A stretch of DNA of 64,000 nt, taken from positions 1,240,001 through 1,304,000 of the forward strand of contig NZ_LLKN01000002.1 of assembly GCF_002900095.1 (NCBI RefSeq). The letters are read 5' to 3'. A model generated the notes under the pieces. The model saw nothing but the letters and a program-made list of their open reading frames with translations, was not told where the DNA came from and did not search any database. This document shows positions 58,701 to 64,000 of the stretch, in pieces (positions within the stretch are counted from its first letter, which is position 1; every line of letters begins with the position of its first letter). The translations under genes were made by a program, and so were the position numbers. This DNA is from Salegentibacter mishustinae. Lineage in GTDB: Bacteria > Bacteroidota > Bacteroidia > Flavobacteriales > Flavobacteriaceae.

Positions 58701-59562
58701 ACAGGCAGCAAGCCTATTGAAAAAATTACAATCCTTTGACAATACATTAGAATCTAAAACCGAACGGATTTTTCAAGGAATTAAAACCAGTGCCGATAAG
58801 ATATTTATCGTGGAGCAGCTAAATGATATAGGGGATCTTGTAGAAATTTATTGTAAAGAAAATGAGAAGAAATATTTTATCGAAAAAGAAATTTTAAAGC
58901 CTTTGATCAAAGGAGGAAACAGCAGACCCTATCAAATTTCAGATACAGATTTACTTCTATTGTTCCCTTATAAAGACGGTGAATTATTAACGCCTGAATT
59001 TCTTGAAGCGGAGACACCAAAAACCTGGGATTATCTTAACGAGCATAAACTATATTTAGAAGGAAGGGAAAAAAACAAGATGGTAGGAGATAAATGGTAT
59101 GGATATGTGTACCCTAAAGCATTAACTGTCATCAACAGTGCCAAAATTTTCACTCCCGACATAGCACCTTCTCCACGTTTTTCTTACGATAGCAAAGGTG
59201 AATTTGCCTTCACTGGTGGAGCAGCGGGCGGATACGGTATCTTACCAAAGAATGATGAAGATTTTAAATTTTTGTTAGCCGTTCTAAACAGCACTGTAAT
59301 CGCCTGGTATATTTCGAAGACCTCCACTCAAATGAGAGGTGGCTGGTTAAGTTTTGAATCAAGGTTTATAAGAAGTATCCCTATTCCTGTTGGACATTCA
59401 GAAATAAAAAAAGAAATCGATATGCTTGTTAGCGAAATTTTGAAAGACACCCAAGAAAATCCTACTATAGACATCACTGCCAACAAAGCAGAAATTGACC
59501 GGTTGGTTTATGAACTTTATGGGTTGACGAAGGAGGAGATTCAAATAGTAGAGAATGGGTAA
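55732..59562 (+). CDS. Type IIG restriction-modification enzyme (Eco57I-like)
   Basis: 1,276 residues from the ATG at 55732; the open frame could begin ten codons earlier at TTG. The N-terminal nuclease domain shows Asp84, Glu102 and Lys104 (GRNDLVIH, IEAKKP), a D-ExK set. The adenine methylase part has motif I DPAVGSGHF (about 558) and motif IV NPPY (about 840), the gamma-class order. The remaining ~400 residues (SRPYQISDTDLLLLFPYKDGE, FAFTGGAAGGYGILPKNDEDFKFLLAVLNST) are a target-recognition domain ending in VYELYGLTKEEI. One chain both cuts and methylates DNA. It overlaps the HEPN-like gene by eight bases. Confidence 0.9.
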   Translation: MQTEQEINSGNLSILKPRKALNKAFLKVKPNRSQIEQFKENLIQLLDRTNDTESEEFHKNLVTDFLKKTYYDPNHFINTKGRNDLVIHNGNKAKSSVGVIIEAKKPTNRAEMLSKEKLNVKAFQELVLYYLRERITHKNLEIKYVIATNINQWFIFDANVFEKAFAQNKKLVSQFTDFEAGRLSGTNTDFFYKNIAEPFISERKQELEFTWFDINNYEKPLRNNNPKDDNKLIALYKLLSPEHLLKLPFTNDSNSLDKRFYGELLHIIGLTETKQGGKKLIERQKEGQRNTGSFLENAIIQLDSMDKIGRLENASQFGENLQERLFNVGLELSITWLNRILFLKLLEAQLVTYHKGDRSYEFLSLDRINNYDDLNSLFFQVLARQYSERNDDVKALFEKVPYLNSSLFEPTDIEHSTLFISNLRDDKTLPIYSATVLKDKKGKKRSGELNALEYLFEFLNAYDFSSEGGETIQEDNKTLINASVLGLIFEKINGYKDGSFFTPGFITMYMCRETIRKAVVQKFNEAKDWNCKDLDELYDRIEDRKEANELINSLKICDPAVGSGHFLVSALNEMIAIKNDLNILQDRSGRRLKEYQVEVVNDELIVTDEDGELFEYNPTAKESQRIQEALFHEKQKIIENCLFGVDINPNSVKICRLRLWIELLKNAYYKNETELETLPNIDINIKCGNSLISRFDLDADLSKALKDSKWNIDSYRNAVDTYRNAQNKEQKRQMEKIIRDIKSDFRSEISANDPKVKRLQKVKGELFMMSNQTQMFELSKRGKAAWNKKLQKLTKDSKKLETEIQEIKDNKIYENAFEWRFEFPEVLDENGAYVGFDVVIGNPPYIRIQDLVSSDKEAVDFYNERYVTTGKGNYDLYVPFVEKAISLLYSKGIMCFIMPHKFINANYGRSLKGFIGAGKLLEKIVHFGSSQIFEDATTYTGLFFLSKKENKTVSYLETEDLEEFKNDRFLRFQESTASLLTADQWVFLEPQAASLLKKLQSFDNTLESKTERIFQGIKTSADKIFIVEQLNDIGDLVEIYCKENEKKYFIEKEILKPLIKGGNSRPYQISDTDLLLLFPYKDGELLTPEFLEAETPKTWDYLNEHKLYLEGREKNKMVGDKWYGYVYPKALTVINSAKIFTPDIAPSPRFSYDSKGEFAFTGGAAGGYGILPKNDEDFKFLLAVLNSTVIAWYISKTSTQMRGGWLSFESRFIRSIPIPVGHSEIKKEIDMLVSEILKDTQENPTIDITANKAEIDRLVYELYGLTKEEIQIVENG

Positions 59563-60292
59563 ACTCCAGTATAATTATAGCAATTTAAAAATCTACGATA
59601 CAGCAATGTTTCCAAAGTTAAAACGAGAAGATTTTTTGAGAAAAAATCATATGAATTTTCTCGAAATGGAATTAAAGGCTTATGAGAGATATATTGCGTT
59701 TACCGAAGACTATTTAGACAAGGCAGTATTAGATTATCAATTAAAACATAAAGATGCTTTAGAAGAAGATACGCTGGACAGGAAAGCAGCTGAAGAATAC
59801 AGAAAGAAAATGTTCGAAGTAGATGGAAATTTCACACAAAGATTTAGAGAATCCATAATTGTACAATTGTTTTCGTTTTTTGAAAAGGCTATTTTAAATT
59901 CTTGTGAAATGTATTATTTCAATAAAGAATTAGACGAAGGCCATCAGGAAGGTATGAATACAAAGGCAGGTTTTGAAGAAGCAAAAGCTTTCTTGAAAAA
60001 GGAAGTACGCTTAACTTTAAATGAACTGAACCCTGAATTAGATTTCTTCTCCAAACTTTCTACGCTTCGAAACAAAATTGTTCATCATCAACTAGGGAAT
60101 CTTTCCGATGATAGGAAAAAGATAAATGATATTAGAGCGTTGTCAAAAAATCGATTTATAATACAAAAGAAAAGGGATTTTTTAACAAGCTATTTTATTC
60201 ATTTCGATAAGCCCGAATTTTCTTTCGAAATAATCGATAAAATTAAATTATTCTATAGAAAATTAGAAGAAAAAGGAGTCTATTATCTATAG
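59555..60292 (+). CDS. HEPN-like helical protein coupled to the restriction enzyme
   Basis: 245 residues, mostly helical, with LRNKIVHH (Arg172-x4-His177), the RX4-6H motif of HEPN RNases, inside RNKIVHHQLGN. Its start overlaps the type IIG stop (ATGGGTAA), so it is made with the enzyme. HEPN proteins are common effectors in defence systems, but a helical dimerisation role without RNase activity is also possible. The link to the restriction enzyme suggests a back-up abortive module or a partner. Confidence 0.65.
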   Translation: MGKLQYNYSNLKIYDTAMFPKLKREDFLRKNHMNFLEMELKAYERYIAFTEDYLDKAVLDYQLKHKDALEEDTLDRKAAEEYRKKMFEVDGNFTQRFRESIIVQLFSFFEKAILNSCEMYYFNKELDEGHQEGMNTKAGFEEAKAFLKKEVRLTLNELNPELDFFSKLSTLRNKIVHHQLGNLSDDRKKINDIRALSKNRFIIQKKRDFLTSYFIHFDKPEFSFEIIDKIKLFYRKLEEKGVYYL

Positions 60293-60335
60293 CAGTATTA
60301 GTAAAGGTAAAAAACAATTTTTAAATATAATTACC

Positions 60336-60431
60336 ATGGCAAAAAAGACAGTTCCAGTAAAACCGCACAGAAGGTCAACCCCTTCTACAACTCCAAGAAA
60401 AAACCCTAATTCACCTAAACCTGGACCATAG
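60336..60431 (+). CDS. Small Pro/Lys-rich peptide (31 residues)
   Basis: ATG at 60336 opens MAKKTVPVKPHRRSTPST and onward, ending PNSPKPGP. Basic and proline-rich, with no fold. It lies 43 bases after the HEPN-like gene. A real short protein is plausible, but there is no family evidence. Confidence 0.35.
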   Translation: MAKKTVPVKPHRRSTPSTTPRKNPNSPKPGP

Positions 60432-60499
60432 ATGATCCAGACAAAAGAACTCCGCCAAAGAAATAAAGGGATAGAGGATAGCTACAAGCTTATAGGACG

Positions 60500-60550
60500 G
60501 TTTATGAACTTTATGTGTTGAGTGAGGAGGAAATTGAGAGTTTAGGGTGA
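60500..60550 (+). pseudogene. C-terminal remnant of a second Eco57I-type enzyme
   Basis: Sixteen codons read VYELYVLSEEEIESLG and stop, matching the end of the intact enzyme (VYELYGLTKEEIQIVENG) in 8 of the first 12 positions. No further homology was seen upstream. It marks a lost or duplicated type IIG gene. Confidence 0.6.
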
Positions 60551-60638
60551 TAAATAATTAATAATGCCTTGTGAATAAAGATTGTGAATTATTAGAAAAA
60601 GATTATATCACGAGTTATATGCAATTTTAGATAGAAAT

Positions 60639-61526
60639 ATGACAAATATTTATTGGCCTGTATACAAGAACATAGAGTCAGAATTGGTTAAATTAACCTA
60701 TGATATACATATTGATGATAACCAAATAAATGTTTACTCATCTAAAATTTCTGATCTAATATTAAGATCTGCTGCAGAGATAGAATCCGTTGCTAAAGAA
60801 CTATACAAAAGGTATGGAGGAAATAAAGAAAAAAGATTATTATTTGATAAAGATTGTATTAAGTTTTTAAACCAATTATGGAAGTTAGAAAATAAATTAG
60901 TTATAATAAGTTCTTCTTCCTGTTTCCAATCTCAGAAGATTATTACACCTTTTATAAAAACTGAAAAAAATTTAAGTAACAAATTAACTTATGGTTGGAA
61001 TAACGCCTATCAACATTTAAAACATAATCGATATCAATCTTTACATTTAGGATCATTGAAGTACTTATTTGATATCCTTGCGGCACTATTCATATTGAAC
61101 CTGTATTTTAGAGATGAAGTCTTTGAAATCACACAGAATTCTGAGGTACCACAAAATATGGGATCAGAAATATTTTCAATAAAAATTCATAAATGGCGTA
61201 GTTATGATGCTGAAGGAGTATATGGTAAAAATGAAGACTTTGATGAGTGTATCTACCTAACAAAAAAAACAGATGAAGCTCACAAAAAAATGATTGAGTC
61301 CACTAAAGCAATGTTAAAGGAACAGCAGGAAATGTTTTTAAAACATCCAAAAACCTTAGAATTTGTGAAAAGTGGAAAATTAAAAAATTACGAAGGGGAT
61401 AATTTAATGTGGGATGTTTTAGGTGAAAATGATTATTGGAATATCATTAATATTACTTCCGAAAAACATACTTTGGATTCAAAGGACAGAAAAATGGAAG
61501 GTGTATTAAACAAAAACTTGATATAA
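60639..61526 (+). CDS. Hypothetical helical protein
   Basis: 295 residues, with no signal peptide. The N-terminal half is helical (SDLILRSAAEIESVAKELYKRYGG, and LTYGWNNAYQHLKHNRYQSLHLGSLKYLFDILAALFILNLYF). The YQHLKHNR segment recalls HEPN/AbiJ-like helices, but I do not claim it. The C-terminal half is charged, with a coiled-coil-like KKMIESTKAMLKEQQEMFLK. Unrecognised family. It ends just before an intergenic element copy. Confidence 0.6.
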   Translation: MTNIYWPVYKNIESELVKLTYDIHIDDNQINVYSSKISDLILRSAAEIESVAKELYKRYGGNKEKRLLFDKDCIKFLNQLWKLENKLVIISSSSCFQSQKIITPFIKTEKNLSNKLTYGWNNAYQHLKHNRYQSLHLGSLKYLFDILAALFILNLYFRDEVFEITQNSEVPQNMGSEIFSIKIHKWRSYDAEGVYGKNEDFDECIYLTKKTDEAHKKMIESTKAMLKEQQEMFLKHPKTLEFVKSGKLKNYEGDNLMWDVLGENDYWNIINITSEKHTLDSKDRKMEGVLNKNLI

Positions 61527-61530
61527 TAAC

Positions 61531-61660
61531 TAAGCGTTCAACATCGGCTATAGCAAGTAGTGGTTTTTGTCAAGACGTGGAATTTAGAAGACCTAGAAAC
61601 AAAAAGTTAAGCTCAGAAATCTGTTTCCCCCTTTGTCCATAACATAACCGCTAGTGTTAA
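61531..61660 (+). repeat. Intergenic cassette-type element, copy D
   Basis: Starts five bases after the hypothetical gene. It has near-inverted ends: AACATCGGCTATAG at the left and CATAACCGCTAGTGTT at the right. The middle shares AATTTAGAA, AAAAAGTTAAGC and AGAAATCTG with copies A and F. Confidence 0.6.
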
Positions 61661-61670
61661 TAAGAAAAAC

Positions 61671-62477
61671 ATGATAAAAAGTTATTCTAGAAAAGACTTA
61701 ATGAAAATTTCAGTTGAGGAACATCTCAAATGCACAGAATTTCCTCGTGTTGGTGCTGTAATTGAAAAGGATGGAGCAATTTTAAGTACAGGCTTTAGAG
61801 GAGAATATGACAAAATGCATGCGGAAAGAGTTGCAATAGAAAAACTGACCCCTGAAGAATTAGAAAACTCTACTTTGTACACAACACTTGAACCATGTGT
61901 TTCGGTTAAAGAAGATCAGAAAATAGAATCATGTGCTGATCTGATTATCCGTTCAAGAATTAAAGAAACTGTTATCGGAGTATTAGACCCAAATGGTACT
62001 ATTTACACTCAAGGATATAGAAAGCTATTAGAAAATAATATTAGTGTGGCATTTTTTAATCGCAAATTACGAGAAGCCGTTGAAGAAGAAACTTTCGAGT
62101 TTGGAGAATTACACAGTATTACCGGACCAGGCAAGAGAAGAATTCCTATCGTACATAGTGGCACAAGCTTAACTGTTCAGTTTTCAGAAAATGATAAAAG
62201 ATCTTTTCAAATCCGCTGGACCACTCTTCAACCAATTTACGGATTTGTTGATTTAATAAGTACAAATGGAGCAGTAAGAGTAGCATCTGGCGCTACAGAA
62301 TTCATGGAAATTACTGATCCGTTGGTTTTTAGATTTCCAAGTCATTTTGCACGGATGAAAAAAGGAATGATAGCTATAGTTTGTCCAGTCGGAGCTACTT
62401 TTTGCCTATTGGTCAAGCTAATTGAAGTGTATAAAAATGATATTCAATTTCAATGGGAGATGAGAAACTTAAATTAA
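61671..62477 (+). CDS. Cytidine/RibD-type deaminase fused to an unknown beta-rich domain
   Basis: 268 residues. The zinc deaminase motifs are His50-Ala-Glu52 (MHAERVAIEKL) and Cys76...Cys88 (LEPCVSVKEDQKIESCADLI), with RibD-like flanking (GAVIEKDGAILSTGFRGEYDKMHAE, TTLEPC). Eleven residues separate the two Cys rather than the RibD eight. From about 140 a beta-rich domain (IPIVHSGTSLTVQFSENDKRSFQIRWTTLQPIYGFVDLIS and onward) is unknown to me. Free nucleotide or RNA/DNA deamination is possible; no riboflavin genes are near. Confidence 0.78.
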   Translation: MIKSYSRKDLMKISVEEHLKCTEFPRVGAVIEKDGAILSTGFRGEYDKMHAERVAIEKLTPEELENSTLYTTLEPCVSVKEDQKIESCADLIIRSRIKETVIGVLDPNGTIYTQGYRKLLENNISVAFFNRKLREAVEEETFEFGELHSITGPGKRRIPIVHSGTSLTVQFSENDKRSFQIRWTTLQPIYGFVDLISTNGAVRVASGATEFMEITDPLVFRFPSHFARMKKGMIAIVCPVGATFCLLVKLIEVYKNDIQFQWEMRNLN

Positions 62478-62564
62478 AAACAAATACTAACAAAGTTTAC
62501 ACTGTTTAGCAGACCACGGGATGCTACGACACTATCCAGGAGACGTTGTTACCATTTTACGCCA

Positions 62565-63527
62565 ATGAGATATGCATTGAATTCAAATAAAGAAAGAGTT
62601 GAAGTATCATATTCAAAGGAAAAAGCAGTTTGTCAACTTTGTGGTGAAACTGTTAATGGAAGAAAAGGTGAAGAAAGGAAAAAACATTGGGCGCATAGAA
62701 AGAAATGCGATCATTGGTATGAACCAATAACTGCCTGGCATCTGAAATGGCAAAATCATTTTCCAAAAGAAAATCGAGAAGTAGTTATTAAAAAAGGGGA
62801 TGAAAAACATCGAGCCGATATTCATTTAGATAATGGAATTATAATCGAAATTCAAAATTCACCAATAAAACCTGCCCACATTCGAGCGCGAGAAGAATTC
62901 TACGGTAAAGAACAGTTAATCTGGATCTTGAACGGGAAAAATCTATTAAGCCATTGCAATATAATTCAGAGTGAAATTCCTTTTAAATATAGCTTTACCA
63001 TAGATTTTCCTAAAAATATCTCAAACAACATCAATTATTTTAACCCTAAATTCTGCAAAGAATTTTTAAAGGTTGGTATATTAAAAGATTTTTCCAGGTC
63101 CTCTTTGGATACTCAAATTGATTACGAAAATCACAAAATAAAATTTGAAGCCTTAGGTGATTTATTCCATATGGATTATGATGAAAAGATTAGACAAAAA
63201 TATTATATGGTAAACTTTTATCAATATTACTTTGAACTAGAATATGTTGCTGAATTTCGAGATAATATAAAATTCAGAACTAACAAGTGGCGTGTAGATT
63301 TAAAAAAATATCACTTGAACAAAAAATACTGGAAGAAATTTATTGATAAAATGTCAGCGCCAGTATTTCTAGATAACTTAGAAGGTATAGAAGAAGATGA
63401 ACTTTTTTGGTTTCAAAAAAATAAAACTGTTCGTAAAGATAAATTTCTTAAAAAATATAGAGAGTTTACAAAAACAGGCAATATTAAGGATTCATCAGAA
63501 ATAGCGGGTTTTAACGAAAAAATGTAA
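62565..63527 (+). CDS. CoiA-like competence/nuclease family protein
   Basis: 320 residues. A zinc-ribbon-like start (Cys23-Cys26, His41-His44, Cys48) is followed by the CoiA nuclease pattern: ITAWHLKWQNHFP, EKHRADIHLDNGIIIEIQNSPI (Asp85, Glu95, Gln97). This D-ExQ pattern is a variant of PD-(D/E)xK seen in CoiA. The last ~150 residues are unrecognised. CoiA-like nucleases appear in defence islands as well as in competence. The stop lies inside intergenic element F. Confidence 0.75.
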   Translation: MRYALNSNKERVEVSYSKEKAVCQLCGETVNGRKGEERKKHWAHRKKCDHWYEPITAWHLKWQNHFPKENREVVIKKGDEKHRADIHLDNGIIIEIQNSPIKPAHIRAREEFYGKEQLIWILNGKNLLSHCNIIQSEIPFKYSFTIDFPKNISNNINYFNPKFCKEFLKVGILKDFSRSSLDTQIDYENHKIKFEALGDLFHMDYDEKIRQKYYMVNFYQYYFELEYVAEFRDNIKFRTNKWRVDLKKYHLNKKYWKKFIDKMSAPVFLDNLEGIEEDELFWFQKNKTVRKDKFLKKYREFTKTGNIKDSSEIAGFNEKM

Positions 63528-63610
63528 TTTAGAAACCAAGGCAAAAAGGGTTAAGTCGACAATTCCGCATTTCACATTTCACTATTTATCCATAGCCGTA
63601 ATCGCTTTAA
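63495..63610 (+). repeat. Intergenic cassette-type element, copy F
   Basis: Runs from the last 11 codons of the CoiA-like gene to just before the next start. It shares AGCGGGTTTT-n-CGAAAAA, AATTTAGAAACCAAG, TTAAGTCG and ATTCCG with copies A and D, and ends with ATAGCCGTAATCGC. Confidence 0.55.
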
Positions 63611-63628
63611 TTAATTAAACAATACTGA

Positions 63629-64000
63629 ATGATAACATCAATTTTTCTCAGACATTTTAAAATTTATAAAGGAATTACTTTTATACCTATTTCAGAAGGA
63701 GTAGGTTTCTCTAGTTTAATAGGAGAAAATGGCGTTGGAAAAAGCTCAGTTTTAGAAGCTATCGATTGTGTACTTAATCAAAAAAATAACAATTGGCCAA
63801 TTAACAACGAGGCAAAAAATGAAGGTGTAGGGGGAGATAATTTTCCATATATCGCACCAATTTTTTTAATAAAAAAGGACCAATTACGTAATTCTAAAAT
63901 ATTAGATCAAGAACAATTTAAGAAGGCTCAAAAACTATCAGATTTTATTTGGGACAACAATTTAAAAGCACCTACTAAAAGTTCCTCAGCATTTAATGCC
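63629..64000 (+). CDS. AAA/OLD-like ATP-dependent nuclease, start only
   Basis: The first 124 codons, cut by the window end. ITSIFLRHFKIYKG at the start and Walker A GENGVGKSS (32-40) followed by VLEAIDCVLN are the N-terminal ABC/SMC-type ATPase domain used by OLD-family and RecF-like proteins. A TOPRIM nuclease would be expected downstream. It follows the CoiA-like nuclease across element F and may form a two-gene defence unit with it. Confidence 0.75.
   Translation, partial: MITSIFLRHFKIYKGITFIPISEGVGFSSLIGENGVGKSSVLEAIDCVLNQKNNNWPINNEAKNEGVGGDNFPYIAPIFLIKKDQLRNSKILDQEQFKKAQKLSDFIWDNNLKAPTKSSSAFNA

Noticed and set aside
50984-63610. Intergenic elements as proven integron attC sites
   Set aside because: The core RYYYAAC/GTTRRRY rule is met only on one side in one copy and no integrase is in the window, so only a cassette-like label is used.
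1-64000. CRISPR array, tRNA or rRNA genes
   Set aside because: Reading both strands showed no regularly spaced repeats, no cloverleaf with CCA-type end and no ribosomal core sequence.

Overview
The window reads as the chromosome of a marine-type Flavobacteriaceae member (Bacteroidota). The basis is SusC/SusD/RagB outer-membrane genes, promoters of the Bacteroidota form TTG-N19-22-TAnnTTTG, Bacteroidetes-type TraE-N conjugation genes, RteC, a DUF6520-like peptide and AT-rich coding sequence. No integrase, rRNA, tRNA or CRISPR array was seen. Both ends cut genes: an RND efflux pump at the left and an AAA/OLD-like ATPase at the right.

Region 1 (1-12.0 kb) is a metal and thiol resistance block. 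A truncated heavy-metal RND pump is followed by minus-strand units carrying HMA/MerP-like and MerT-like proteins, a MetA-like outer-membrane protein, MFS, DoxX and SnoaL-like proteins, a YraQ-type permease broken by an in-frame TGA, a Cys-rich Csp copper-storage protein, a thioredoxin-like protein, a CsoR/FrmR repressor, a GDCCVxC protein, a flavin disulfide reductase, MerTP and an ArsR repressor. Five units are each preceded by a similar G-tract motif, which suggests one CsoR-family regulon; ArsR has its own palindrome over its promoter.

Region 2 (12.3-36.3 kb) is the core of an integrative conjugative element: ssb, a RadC-like gene, a probable oriT with stacked inverted repeats, BfmA-like, DUF5712 relaxase and coupling ATPase genes on the plus strand, then traN-M-K-J-I-G-F-E on the minus strand, and replication and regulation genes (DnaC-like, DnaD-like, excisionase-like, RteC) on the minus strand. 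Two defence cargoes sit inside it: an AbiE toxin-antitoxin pair (17.1-18.9 kb), and an AT-rich insert (26.0-33.1 kb) carrying an IetAS-like AAA ATPase/subtilase pair followed by a bacterial ubiquitin-like conjugation cassette (tandem ubiquitin-like protein, E2-like protein, JAB-E1 fusion). The second insert is the most interesting part of the window: the E2-like protein has no Cys at the expected site, the ubiquitin-like protein has no Gly-Gly tail, and an ATPase/protease pair lies directly upstream.

Region 3 (36.3-48.2 kb) holds an aminotransferase-GNAT fusion enzyme, a STAS-like protein, an AraC regulator and a DUF6520-like secreted peptide, facing a SusC-SusD-M16 peptidase operon. A 700-base gap follows, with a candidate structured RNA at about 48.55-48.70 kb.

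Region 4 (48.8-64 kb) is an accessory and defence array, almost all on the plus strand: XRE regulator, small Cys/His protein, KAP NTPase, serine hydrolase, acetyltransferases, cyclase, a type IIG restriction-modification enzyme overlapping a HEPN-like gene, a deaminase fusion, a CoiA-like nuclease and an OLD-like ATPase. At least three unrelated genes are followed by related copies of a ~110-130 base intergenic element, giving the region the look of a gene-cassette array. Gene remnants (a GNAT C-terminus and a restriction-enzyme C-terminus) lie between the intact genes.
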